64,000 nucleotides of DNA, taken from the NCBI GenBank assembly GCA_964006375.1, contig OZ023269.1:133106047-133170046 (forward strand). Direction: 5' to 3'. The notes below the pieces were generated by a model. That model had not been told where the DNA came from, ran no database searches, and worked only from the letters and a program-made list of their open reading frames with translations. Both the position numbers and the translations under genes were made by a program. Positions within the stretch are counted from its first letter, which is position 1; every line of letters starts with the position of its first letter. This document shows positions 47,801 through 59,444 of this stretch, in pieces. The DNA is from Tillus elongatus (Eukaryota; Arthropoda; Insecta; Coleoptera; Cleridae).

Positions 47801-49097
47801 AGCGTTCATTGATCTTACTGCACCGTATGGAGGGAGGGCCCAAGATACAAATTGCTCAGAGTCATGCCTTGCCTGAAAACGTGCCATTTAATTAACTACC
47901 TATTATCAAACAGACTATTCCAGGTCTTTGTTAACAATGCTAAGAGCAGTAATAGGAAACTGAACAATGGCCTCCCGCAGGGCTCGATGCTCGCTCCACT
48001 CCTATTCAATCTCTATACAGCTGACCTACCTGAAACGAGGTGTAGAAAATTTGCATATGCAGACGACTTAGCGATTTCCTACCAGCACAAACTCAAATTA
48101 CCGACTAAACATGCTCTGACTGAAGACCTCACCAAGCTTAATCATTACTTCAGAAAGTGGAGACTGTGCCCAAGTCCGTCTAAAACAGAAGTCTGCTGCT
48201 TCCATCTATCGAGTCGGCAAGCAAATGATACCCTGCGGGTGGAATTTAATGGCATGATCCTTAACCACAATAAAAACCCAAAGTATTTGGGCGTGGCACT
48301 GGATCGATCACTGACATTCAATCAACATCTTGGAAACGTGGCTGGTAAGCTGAGAACGCGCAATAACGTCATAGCCAAACTTGCTGGAACAACATGGGGA
48401 GCTACAGCGACAGTACTTCGGACAGCGGCTCTGGCCTTGGTATACTCTGTCGCAGAATATTGCTGTCCTGTTTGGATCAACAGTGCACACACCACAAAAG
48501 TGGATGTGCAACTGAACCAAACAATGAGACTGATTGCTAGGACCATACGGCCAACACCAACGCGCTGGCTCCCAGTGCTCAGTAATATCACACCACCAGA
48601 TATCCGACGAATTGCAAATTTCATCAGGGAATATAGAAAAATCATGGCTAACGCAGCCCTACCAATCCATACCGATGGGATACCTGGCAGGACAATATCA
48701 TCGGCTCAAAACAAGACATCCAGCCATCCGATCAGCATTAGAATCGAACGAAAACTTTCATCCGACTAATAAATGGACTACCATATGGACAGAAACTGCA
48801 GGAGACCACTACATTCAACTAGATGATCCAACACACTGTTTCAACGGATCCGATCTGCCACGCCGACTATGGTCAAAGCTCAACCGAGTTAGAACAAGTT
48901 GCGGGAAATGTGCTGACTCCTTACACAAATGGGGCAGGGCAGAATCCCCACAATGTGATTGCAGATCTCCGCGACGAACTATCCACCACATCGTATCAGA
49001 ATGTCCTAACCGTTCCTACGCTTGTGACCTCGAAGATTTTATGAAAGCCACACCAGAGGCAATCGAATGGCTTCGCAATTTGGATGTGGATATATAG
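47797..49097 (+). pseudogene. LINE M: RT carboxyl half and C-terminus, one main frameshift
   Basis: Well-preserved piece of a non-LTR RT. It begins at VAFIDLTAPY (catalytic Asp block, 47797), has a frame break near 47850, then an uninterrupted frame to 48769: LNNGLPQGSMLAPLLFNLY, KFAYADDLAISYQ (YADD 48056-48067), PKYLGVALDRSLTFNQHL, LAGTTWGATATVLRTAALAL, and VYSVAEYCCPVWINSAHT. A frameshift at about 48690 continues in the frame 48534-49097: HRLKTRHPAIRSALESNENF, a LPRRLWSKLNRVRT block and a C-rich finger (CGKCADSLHKWGRAESPQCD then CRSPRRTIHHIVSECP), with stop TAG at 49095. The clade is not assigned. It is 5'-truncated and probably young among the LINEs here, given few lesions. Confidence 0.75.
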
Positions 49098-49339
49098 TTT
49101 GTCATAATAGTACTGTAACCCCAAACGCTAAATAATAACAATAATTTTAGCCTTTTTAAATATATATATTAACCCGTGGCTACAGTGGTCATAACTACAC
49201 ACATCTTCCTAGCTACAGTCATACAACTATATATGTTATCACCTATGCTGAAGTCTCTTTAAAACAATTTTATGCTTCTTTACACACCCAGAAAACAAAA
49301 ATTAATTCCGACTATTCAAGATTATATACAAAAAAAGTT

Positions 49340-49860
49340 CGAGGCGCAGCAGGTACATTATTGTAGTGAATTTTCATAAGAATTGTACACTATTAGTAAG
49401 GTATATTATTAAAACTAATTTTTTAAATTCAAATGGACCTTGAAGATTGGTTTTAGAGGTCCGGTAAGCGATTACTTAAAGAAATTTCTATTTTCTATGG
49501 AGCTAGAAATTTCAAATTTGGTACATACATGTAAATACTGCGAATCGCTTAAAAAAATTGTGTTACAAACTTAATTAGTTACAAAAGTTTTCCAGAAAAA
49601 AACTAATTATTTACAAACAAAATGCACGTGCCAAGTTATCAATATGGCAGGTATTTTTTCCCTATTAATTTCTTGGGTGGTTTTGTTTTAGTCAGCCCAA
49701 TCGAACTCGTTTTTGCAAACAAAACAACCAAAAAGGTATTTTACATAGCGTTTACTATGGCTCAAGATTGACGATTATAGCGTAATGGGAAATTGAGTTA
49801 TTGGATTTGTAATATTTTATGAAAATTCTCAACCACAACGTACTTGCACTCAGAACCTCT
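49340..49860 (+). repeat. TAC-related repeat with inverted ends
   Basis: Ends GGCGCAGCAGGTACATTATT (49345) and CAACCACAACGTACTTGCAC (49828) are imperfect inverted repeats of the TAC/Y type. The body shares the GGCAGGTATTTTTTCCC and TTAATTTCTTGGGTGG segments with repeat Y at 50580. Non-coding. Confidence 0.6.
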
Positions 49861-49979
49861 TCATCGCTTATTAACTGTTGCTGTATACATACTTTTTTAA
49901 ATTATAAAACATGGTAGCTCACTATATGTGAGACTGACAAACAAGAGGCGACCTCAATTTCATTTTTGGAAAAATATTT

Positions 49980-50045
49980 TAAACAAATGAAATGAGCTCT
50001 AATTAGGGCGAAACCGGTATACGGTTCTAATTGTGTCGAGAATAC
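49980..50045 (+). ncRNA. Hammerhead ribozyme-like motif (family B, copy 2)
   Basis: Stem II GCTCT-AATT-AGGGC (49996-50009, one G-U pair), GAAAC (50010-50014), stem III ACCG, loop GTATA, CGGT (50013-50025), then T at 50026 giving a GUU cleavage triplet, and CTAATTGTG. The CTGATGA box is decayed to AAATGA. Compared with 2866-2930, both stems are kept while the stem III loop differs (GTCTG against GTATA), as expected for an RNA structure. Confidence 0.5.
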
Positions 50046-50134
50046 ATCTAGCCTTAAATGAAAAGAGGTAACAATTTAAAAATAAATTGAAAGTTTTGGT
50101 TCGCGGCTTCGTCACGGGAGTTCTCCTTCCCCTT

Positions 50135-50840
50135 CTAGATGCCTACAACCACCCTCAATGCATAAAGAAAAACAACATAAACAAGTAAAATTTCTTCGCA
50201 ACAACCCCCAAGAAAGTTGAGGAACGTGTGGTGAATCAGGTTTTGGGGCAAAGTAAACAAGATTTTAAGGAAGTATACCTGCAAAATGGGTAAAAGGTAG
50301 CTTATAAAGGTCCTAAGCTGGTTTTTTCAAACTTTCCGCTCACATTTCCTTTTTATCTACTTCCCTGCTTAGCACCCCTATTCACTCCTGGTCCTGTAAC
50401 TTTCTTAGGGGCCGTTCGCAAGAATTTTTTCTTGTAGTGTATGCATCCAGAAGGGGTTCTAAGCATGTTTCTGATTTTTTTTCTAAAAGTCGCCCGTACA
50501 CTAAACTGCAAATTTGCCGAAAATTTAATTTTTATTTCCAAAAGGAATGTACCTGTTAAATTATAAACGTGGTAGGTATTTTTCCTTATTAATCGCTTGG
50601 ATGATCCATTTTAGTCAACTCAATTGAAGCAGTTTCTGCAAACCAAATAACAAAAAAGGTTTTTTAAAAGAAATTTGTAGTTATTGTTCAAATCTAGTAC
50701 CCACGCTGCCTTTATATGGGTTTTACTATGTATCAAAACTGAAGATTCTAGTTTAATAGGAAATTGAGTTCTCACTATTTGAAATATTTTTACAATAATT
50801 CCCTACCATAACGCACTTGCTGCACCGGAACTCTTTTCAA
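50135..50840 (-). repeat. Foldback repeat Y, copy 2
   Basis: Reverse-orientation partner of 8145-8835. Landmarks CCACCCTCAATGCAT, CCCCCAAGAAAGTTG, TTTCCGCTCACATTTC, CACTAAACTGCAAATTTGCC and the terminus CTACCATAACGCACTTGCTG (50808). Both the C-rich segment and its inverted partner are retained, so the foldback is a family property. Confidence 0.65.
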
Positions 50841-51284
50841 CACTTATTTACTATTATTGTACCCATACTTTTTGAAAATGAAATAAATATAAACAGTACA
50901 AAATTTTGAAATTACAATTTTAATAATTTACACTGTACATCTGATTATATATGTGAGTTAAACTGCTTTATGATATTATGTAGTTTCATTTACTTCAAAT
51001 GTTCCATAAAGAGTAAAAGCTAAGAGTAAAGAAGCCATAAGTACCTAGGTACCCTAGGTATTATACATATATTAGTTTGAGGTAGGTATATGTCTTCTTG
51101 AAGTAATTTTGTTTCAGTACCTACATGCATTGATTAAGAACCTTAACCACTTTCTTATTTGTTTGATTTGATGTTAGAACCGTAATATACTAGTCACAGT
51201 CGACGCCCGAAGACATTTGTTAAAGTGATGTTAAAATTAAAAGCTGGGTTATTATTTACCTACTATTTCTATTAATCTTTGAAT
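50841..51284. other. No recognised feature
   Basis: AT-rich. A small CCTAGGTACCCTAGG palindrome at about 51045-51060 is the only local structure. Confidence 0.45.
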
Positions 51285-51735
51285 ATAGGTAGTTGATATT
51301 CTAAGATTATAAGGAATTAGCGGAGTCGAATTCGAGGTTATGCGCAGAACGTACACGTTTCATGGCTCCTGTCAGCTAACAAATCACAAATAATGGTGTT
51401 GTCAGATTAAACTCGAGAGATGGAGATGGCTTTTAAATACCGTGAAAATAGGAAGCTTAATATTTATATGTATAATATAAATATAATATAATAAAACCTA
51501 GTTCAAGATTGCTTTTAAACGAACTGAATCACTTTCGTTAAAATTTCTATATATTTACATTTTTCTGATATCTACAGCTTTAGATGAGAGTTGTCGTAAA
51601 TGGCAACCCCGCTGATAGTTTATTGTCATATTTTCGTAGCCTGTCCGTTTAAACCTTAATTTGGAGATTTTGTTTGCAATGGCAGGAACCCTGATTTATC
51701 TTTCTGACATTGTCTAACATTATAGACATCCATTT
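51285..51735 (-). repeat. Unclassified dispersed repeat X, copy 2
   Basis: Reverse-orientation partner of 6045-6512, aligned from CGGAGTCGAATTCGAGG (51322) to GGAACCCTGATTTATC (51685). No coding potential. Confidence 0.65.
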
Positions 51736-51944
51736 AGAGGTAATTGCAGCTCATATAGTAAATTATTGATTTTTATTTAGTTATAACTCAAGACCTACTG
51801 AACCAATGGAGTTCAAATTTGGTATATGATACGACCACTTGTACATTGTGTACGTGCTTGTCAAGTTTTAGTTCAATATTTCTAGTAATTTAAAAGATAT
51901 TGCGTTTTTTTCATTTTTTTCTAAAAGTATTTGAACCTCAAAAC

Positions 51945-52036
51945 TGTGTAACGAACTTATCCAAGCTATTAATAAAATGAAGGGAATTGCCGAATTTTGT
52001 TTTGATTGGTGAAGTATTTTTTAAGTTATCGGTTGG

Positions 52037-52127
<91 letters not shown>

Positions 52128-52253
52128 TTTTAACTGACCATTGATTTGGGTTCTAGGGGACCTAATTTGCGCTCATTGGAAGAAAATTTCCAAAAATCTC
52201 ACCATGGATACCTCTCTATTAGTGAATTTTCATCAAGAAAATTAAAATATAAC
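51945..52253 (+). repeat. TAC repeat 3' half with (TA)n at 52045-52123
   Basis: The pre-array block (ACGAACTTATCCAAGC, GTTATCGGTTGGATAT), the array and the 3' module (GGGTTCTAGGGGACC). The terminal hairpin is damaged: AGTGAATTTTCATCAAGAAA without the full second arm, because the LINE scrap inserted a few bases further on. Confidence 0.7.
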
Positions 52254-52355
52254 TAATAATCCCAGCTTTATGCACAATCAACCAAAGGTGGTAGTGCTAT
52301 CGGGGCGGCAAGGCCGCGGACGAGCCCTGAGGGAAAAAATAATAATCCCAGCTTT
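52254..52355. repeat. 16-bp target-site duplication around LINE scrap
   Basis: TAATAATCCCAGCTTT occurs perfectly at 52254-52269 and 52340-52355, on either side of the 70-bp insert. Confidence 0.9.
52270..52339 (+). mobile_element. Extreme 5'-truncated LINE insertion (family of E/F)
   Basis: Seventy bases identical in plan to the last bases of LINE F (20338-20407): TGCACAATCAACCAAAGG, CTATCGGGGCGGCAAGG, CGAGCCCTGAGGGAAAAAA. The perfect 16-bp target duplication shows it is a real target-primed insertion and not a random fragment, and it defines the true 3' end of the family. Confidence 0.88.
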
Positions 52356-52984
52356 TTTGTGTTGTGATTTAGCGAATAAATATCTGCCCTAATTGGCTCA
52401 TGTACTTCGGGACAGTCTGTATAGGGACCAAAAAGGGACCATTGAGCTTATGATTAATTAATAATATATTTAAGCTGCTGGGCTTAATAGCTGTGAAAGA
52501 ATTAGGATTGTGGCGTTTGCAATATAGAGTAGAATTTTTTGTGAGAATGTACTGGAATTTAGTGAATAGCTGGCCGTAAATAAAGAGCTTCAGCAAACAT
52601 TCCAATGGAGTCCAAGCACATATTTCATCACCTCTTCTAGCATGTAAGAGATTTCCAGTTGAAGCTGCTGCTGCTGTAATTTCATTATCCCTTCACTTGT
52701 TCTATTCCTTTTTCTTTTTCTGTTACAGAGCTTACAACGACTCGACACACTTTAAGTAATTCTGCTTTTTCTCCAATCGATTAATGTAAGCTCCAACCAA
52801 TCAGTTTCGTGATGTATTTATTTTCTCTAGTCTTTTATTCATACCTGGCTGAATGCTAAGTATTGATACAAGGGCCACTCTAATAATTTTCAGATAGAAA
52901 CACGCGACTGACTTTTTTCAATATCTCTTAATAGTTATGTTTACGTCTGTCCCTAAATGTGATTCATTCTACTTATCTGTATTT
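52356..52984. other. No recognised feature
   Basis: AT-rich non-coding DNA. Confidence 0.5.
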
Positions 52985-53025
52985 TAAAAGTATTGGCGCA
53001 GCAAGTATGTTATGGTAGCGAACCT
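52985..53025 (+). repeat. TAC 5' terminus scrap
   Basis: TTGGCGCAGCAAGTATGTTA then TGGTAGCGAACCTC matches the first 40 bp of TAC only. Confidence 0.55.
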
Positions 53026-53079
53026 CTATATATTTTTTCAAATTGTAATGACTGAATTTTCTATTTACATAAAAACTTT

Positions 53080-53610
53080 AAACATTTATCTGATCCTGAA
53101 AAAGTCATTCACTAATCCTGAGGATCGGTCTACAGCGGATGTTACAGCCATTTTTAAAAAAGAAAGCAAACTTTCACCGGACAACTATCGACCAGTGACT
53201 CACACTCTCATAATTTGCAAGATCATTGAGAGGATTATTGTTAAGCAATTGATGCCTCTTCGGACCATTCTCAGCCTGGCTTTTTCCCGGTAGATCCGTC
53301 GTAATCAACCTCATGTGTTTGATTAATGACTGGTCTAGATTACTGGACAATGGACAGTCTGTGTATGTAAGCTATCTCAACTTTAGCTAAGCCTTTGGTA
53401 ACGTTCCTCACGATCTGCTCGTCCATAAATTGGAGAATGTTGAAAAACGGTTTTTTTTTGCTGGGCTGGATCAGCGCGTTTTTATCCAGTACGTTCTTAT
53501 CTGTCGAGGTGGGTTCACGCCAGTCGCCAATAGATCTCTATATCGTGGTGTGCTTCAGGGATCGGTCCTCGGGCCGTTCCTTTCTTAATTTATACCTCAG
53601 ACTTACTCAG
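53080..53610 (+). pseudogene. LINE RT fragment N
   Basis: VTAIFKKESKLSPDNYRPV then ICKIIERIIVKQLM (about 53140-53255) is the entry block of a non-LTR RT. Further on, FGNVPHDLLVHKLENV (about 53395) and RGVLQGSVLGPF (about 53550) follow in other frames. It ends at the palindrome at 53611 before the YADD box. Probably Jockey/CR1-like; not assignable further. Confidence 0.65.
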
Positions 53611-53696
53611 ATCGACCCTCGGCTGGTAAGACATCTTCATTGTTCAGGATTGTTTGATCCTGAGCAAGAAAGATGTCCTACCAGCCGAGGGTCGAT
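53611..53696. repeat. 86-bp inverted duplication (hairpin) at LINE-LINE junction
   Basis: ATCGACCCTCGGCTGGTA (53611) is mirrored by TACCAGCCGAGGGTCGAT ending at 53696. The arms are about 40 bp with four mismatches, and the loop TGTTTG lies at 53651-53656. It joins LINE N to LINE O. Confidence 0.9.
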
Positions 53697-55943
53697 TTAA
53701 ACGCCCTCAAAGGGAGGACTGGCGGGTTGCTCGGAGAATAGTTACAGCCTCGGCAGTGGGGTGTGCTGTGAAACATTTCCAGCCATTCAAGGCGCTAGGA
53801 GAGGATGGGGTGGTACCGGTCCTACTATCCTACTACAAAATGGACTGGAGATTCTCCTACCTTTCCTAATCAGGCTGTATAGAGCCAGTCTGGATTGGAA
53901 CTATATTCCATCCAGCTGGGCGGTGATTAGGGGGGTTTACATTCCAAAATTGGACTGACCCACATGACATCATTCCTCCTGAAGGGATTGGAAAAAATAC
54001 TGGACGGGCACATTAGGGGGAACATCTTAGTCAACAACCCCCTAAATACCCACCAGTATGCCTACCAAACTGGCAAATTTACTGAGTTAGCACTCAATAA
54101 CCTCGTCGAGAAAATCACACACTCCCTGGATAACGGGGAGGTGGCGGTGGCTGCATTTCTCGACACTGAAGGAGCATATAATAATGCATTACCGATCTCC
54201 CTATACGAAGCCACTATCGCTAGAGGGGTGGAACCTACCATTTGTGGCTGGATCGGAATGATGCTTCACAATCGGACCGTTATTACCTCGTTGCAAGGGG
54301 AGGTGGTCAGCTTCAGAGCTGCGAGGTGGTGCCCTCAGGGGGTGCCCTCAGGGGGTGTTCTATCCCCCCTGCTGTGGTCCCTCTTTGCGGACGATTTGCT
54401 GGCTATCCTCGGGCTGTGGGAGGTTGAGGTCCAGGCGTATGCTGATGATCTTTTCATAATGGTTAGAGGCAAATCTGAGGAAAAACTTGCGAGTACTCTT
54501 TAAGAGGCACTAAATGTAGTGAATGATTGGTGTCGGAGGGAACAGATGTCTGTGAACCCCCGCAAAACGATCATTGTTCCATTTACCAGAAGAATAAGGC
54601 TGGACAGATTAAAACCACCTATTCTTATGGGGGAAACGATTCCATTTACAGATCAAGCAAAATATCTGGGGGTTACCCTAGATAAAAAGCTCAACTGGGA
54701 CGTACAGTTAGAGAATGTAATTCGCAGGGCTAAACAGTCCCTGTGGACATGCGGTAGAATATGTGAAAATAACTGGGAAACAAACCCCCAACAGATGTAC
54801 TGGGTCTATGTAGTGATTATCAGACCAATGATAACATATGGCGCCATAGTTTAATGGCCCAAGGCACTTCGTGGTATCGTGAGGGCCAAACTGGCTCATC
54901 TACAGAGACAAGCTTGTCTGATGATAACGGGAGCGATAAGCACCGCACCATCAGCCGCTCTGGAGGTCCCTCTTAATATTCCACGTCTTCACATGCGGCT
55001 GGAGAGGGTGGCGAGGTGGACAACGTACAGACTAAAACAAACGGCCGACAGCATGCCAAAGGAAGTCAGTCTGGGAGGGTCCGGACTCCTCGATGACATT
55101 GAGGGTCATGGGATTCTGGAAATGGTCTCAGACTTGATGCCTACAAAGATCAGTAGAGATATGTCTTTCAAGACCGTTCTCCCGGAAAGGGATGACTGGG
55201 AACGAAACCAAACGACCCTATTGGGAGCCGATCTCTGCTGGTATTCTGACGGCTCCAAAACCAATATGGGAGTAGGAGCCGGCGCATATGAGGGCAACAC
55301 CGATGCTAAACTATTAGCTGGCCTCGGCAAGTTCGCAACCATACACCAGACAAAAGTGTATGTCATCGAGATGTGTGCAAGGGAACGTATAGAAAACCAG
55401 TGCACACATAAATCGATAAAGATATATACAGATAGCCAAGCCGCAATAAAGGCTCTTGGTTCCTACCGTTGCAATTTAAAAACGGTATGGAGTTGTAAAT
55501 CTGCCCTCAAAGAACTGGGCAGCTGTAATGAGGTGTCGCTAGTCTGGATACCGGGTCACTTGGACCATGATGGCAATGTTGCGTCCGACGCGCTTGCCAG
55601 GAGTGGTGCCCAGAGGGACTTTGTCGGACCAGAACCGGTGCTGGGGATAACATCATCCACAGCAAAACGCACCCTAAAGACCTGGACAGAAAGAATGAAA
55701 ATCCAGCATTGGCAAAATCTGCCAGGATTAGCTCAGTCTAAGGCCTTCATAAATGGCCTGCCTGAGTCAAGGGCTAAAAAACTTCTTGAGCTAAACAGAC
55801 AACAACTGAGTACTCTAGTCGGCCTGTATACAGGACACTGCCGCTTGCGGCACCACATGCACCAAATTGGAGTCGGTCAGGAAACTGAGTGCCGGCTGTG
55901 CATGGAGAGTGACGAGACAGCAGACCACGTACTTGACCGCTGA
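53697..55943 (+). pseudogene. RNase H-class LINE O: RT, RNase H and C-terminal finger
   Basis: Most complete LINE pol in the window, in three main frames. RT: GCAVKHFQPFKALGEDGVVP (about 53765), LLKGLEKILDGHIRGNIL (about 53975), VAVAAFLDTEGAYNNALP (about 54145-54195), GVLSPLLWSLFADDLLA (about 54355), the catalytic AYADDLFIMV (YADD 54438-54449), and KYLGVTLDKKLNW (about 54660). The frame 54879-55943 (354 codons) is RNase H: DLCWYSDGSKTN (first Asp), HQTKVYVIEM where the usual catalytic Glu of QAE reads Lys, IYTDSQAAIKAL, VSLVWIPGHL and NVASDALARSGA. It ends in the finger GHCRLRHHMHQIGVGQETEC then RLCMESDETADHVLDR. Breaks: a stop at about 54501, a stop at 54852, and a 13-bp tandem duplication at about 54333-54358 inside the CPQG block. 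Inactive. Confidence 0.85.
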
Positions 55944-56142
55944 ATATTTTTTTATCGTCGGCATATGTTGTGCTACTGGCCGTCACTGATCTGAGTAGGT
56001 CAGGTCAGGTTTGAATGTGAAAATTTACTAAAAAACAGTGTGCTCATTTTTGAAAGTTGAAAAGTACCGCAAGCACTTTGGTCACTATAAAAAACTCATC
56101 TGTACCAAATTTCAACACAATGCGCCAAATACCTTACTAGAT
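55944..56142. other. Spacer after LINE O
   Basis: Possible LINE 3' UTR up to about 56020 (ACTGATCTGAGTAGGTCAGG), then AT-rich sequence resembling TAC-type wording. No gene. Confidence 0.4.
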
Positions 56143-56521
56143 ATCAAGGAAAATCAACCTCGGTGGTTCAGGGGTAAGAACGTGTGCCTCTGAACCGAAG
56201 GGTACTGGGTTCAATCCCAAGGTACTCCTTTCACTTTTTCAGTACAAACTGTAACATTAACATCAACCGAGGTTATGGCATTGTATTTGAGCAAGTTGAA
56301 TGTCTGCACGTTCCGCCCTTCGGAGGGAGCGTAAAGCCGTCGGTCTAGTGTCCATGCAATGTTGGGCACGTTAAAGATCCCTACCCTTCTTACAGAAAGG
56401 CAGGGGTTCGGCAAAATTTACAGGATAGTGAGGTGAAACTGCTCCCTGGCGTCGGTGATTGGCCATAGTCGCGGAAATAGGCCGACGTTAAAGAAACAAA
56501 ACACACACATCAAGGAAAATC
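56143..56521. repeat. 13-bp target-site duplication around SINE 2a
   Basis: ATCAAGGAAAATC is perfect at 56143-56155 and 56509-56521. Confidence 0.9.
56156..56508 (+). mobile_element. tRNA-derived SINE (family 2), copy a
   Basis: 353-bp SINE with a perfect 13-bp target duplication. tRNA-like head: A box GGTTCAGGGGTAAGA (56165), B box GGGTTCAATCCC (56207). The body contains CACGTTAAAGATCCCTACCC (56368), and the 3' end GCCGACGTTAAAGAAACAAA is followed by an ACACACAC tail. Expected to be transcribed by RNA polymerase III and mobilised by a LINE sharing its 3' end, which is not identified here. The twin copy at 60902-61262 gives the family boundaries. Confidence 0.88.
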
Positions 56522-56559
56522 GAAATTCAATTTCTCACTTTAACACCCTGTGTCTCCTA

Positions 56560-56740
56560 TAAGTACTTTTTTGGAGAACCAAATCCATCACAGCACATTT
56601 TTAAGACGTAACTATCGTTTCACCAACAAGGTAATCATCATCAGATGATGGAATATTTATACAAATGTATTGTGGTGAATAAGGTTCTCCAAAAGTCAAC
56701 TGTCAGTGTTCGTCACAGGTTCCAATACTCTCTTACTAGA
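56560..56740. repeat. Foldback repeat FB-6 with hammerhead-like core
   Basis: Left arm GGAGAACCAAATCCATCACA..ACATTTTTAAGACGTAACTA; right arm ATGTATTGTGGTGAATAAGG and TTCTCCAAAAGTC. The minus strand of the left arm reads CTGATGA (56644-56638), a hairpin with ATTACC and GTTGGT, GAAAC, GATA, GTT, ACG. The right core has been lost. Outer mark GTTCGTCACAGGTTCCAAT. Confidence 0.7.
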
Positions 56741-57673
56741 CCCTGTCTCTTTTTTAATTTTTACTTTGGAACTGAGGTAAGTTTAGCTAAATCGTAATAT
56801 TTTGATATTAATAATCAACTGCTCTTGTTGTACCACCCTGTATATTGCAATTAACAATATTAGTTTTAATTATTAAAAACGATATCAGACGTCTACTAAA
56901 AGAGTTCTGCTGGCCTTTTAATTGGAGCTAATCATAATTTTAATCTGAATTGTAATAGGTTGGGTTCTGTGGTATAGTTGTGACTAAAATATAGTGAAAT
57001 CTTGGAGAGAATTAAGTGGAGTTCATTATATCTTAGGGAGGTAGGAGATGGAAATCTGGAATGGAGGAATAAGATAAGATGGTGTATAACAGAGTAGCCA
57101 GTATTAATGGAATAGGTTATGTACACAATTTATCAGACTAAAGCGGAACCTTAACACTAAGCGTGGAACGTTGAATAGTCTCTTTGCTAAAGCTCTGTTG
57201 CTCTTAAATCCCTTGGAGTGAGTGAGGAATTGAGGATTCACCGAGGACTGCAAATGCTTATTAAAACTTTCCATTACGCTTTACACTCGCCTGTTTCAAA
57301 CTCTGGTCGAGTTACTTACTATACTCTGAATTTTAATGTCACAGACCCACAAAAAATATAATTATACAGGGTTTTTCCAAATCAAAGTAGCATACAAGTT
57401 ACTAATAAATCTAGATGACACCATTTAGTTCCAAGGATATTTAGTTTATACATTTAAATGGTGAATCCAAGAAATAAGTGTTGTCACAAAAGCTTCATCT
57501 TTTTTATATCATACGTATCCAAAGCCCAGTTTTGCGCCCCATTTAAGTTATAATGTTTATTAGTAAAAAATGATGTTTTGTCTCACGAGAGCATGCAATT
57601 CCATAGTTATCCACCTTCCAATTATTTGATTTATTGACCCTTATTCATGACAAGTAAACGATGACTTAAAAAC
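56741..57673. other. No recognised feature
   Basis: AT-rich non-coding DNA. A TACAGGGTTTTTCCAAATCA sequence at 57365 resembles a Tc1/mariner-type terminus, but no partner end is visible. Confidence 0.45.
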
Positions 57674-59075
<1,402 letters not shown>

Positions 59076-59444
59076 ATGAAGTTATAGTTGCCTAATTAAG
59101 TCAATAAAATACTAATCGCAGTAGGCTTCCTCCATTAGCATTGAGATTCTAGTACTGCACAGTAGGGATGTTTATTGAAAAAATAAATCGATGTTTTTTC
59201 CGATGTAATGCATCGTTACGTGGCATCGATTATCGATACATCGGGGATCTTTATAACGAATTGAAATATCGTCTTCAAATTTAGTATACAGTTAGCACTC
59301 GGCAAACGAAGGCTTCGGATTGTTTTTGGGTAAAATCGCTCCAGTAGGTAGGAGTGATTTGATGAAAATTGACATTTTGTCGTTAAAACTTGAGTAACAT
59401 AAAGTTTTAAGGTCTGTTTATTAGAAAACATTCAATTTCACCAA
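59076..59444. other. No gene; ATCGAT-rich patch at 59170-59250
   Basis: 59165-59250 is rich in self-complementary ATCGAT and CATCG steps following a TAGGGATGT sequence. It may be the end of another DNA transposon, but no partner was found. Confidence 0.4.

Noticed and set aside
47852..48769. A 305-codon host gene
   Set aside because: It is the RT part of a LINE: YADD box, PQGSMLAPLLFNLY and YLGVALD blocks; the frame opens with a non-ATG codon.
56156..56230. tRNA gene (and its counterpart at 61188-61262)
   Set aside because: Same promoter boxes, but both copies are part of a 353-361 bp repeat with target duplications, so they are SINE heads.
57361..57380. Tc1/mariner element starting TACAGGG at 57365 (similar at 22923 and 29604)
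   Set aside because: Only a terminus-like string is seen, with no matching inverted end or transposase nearby.
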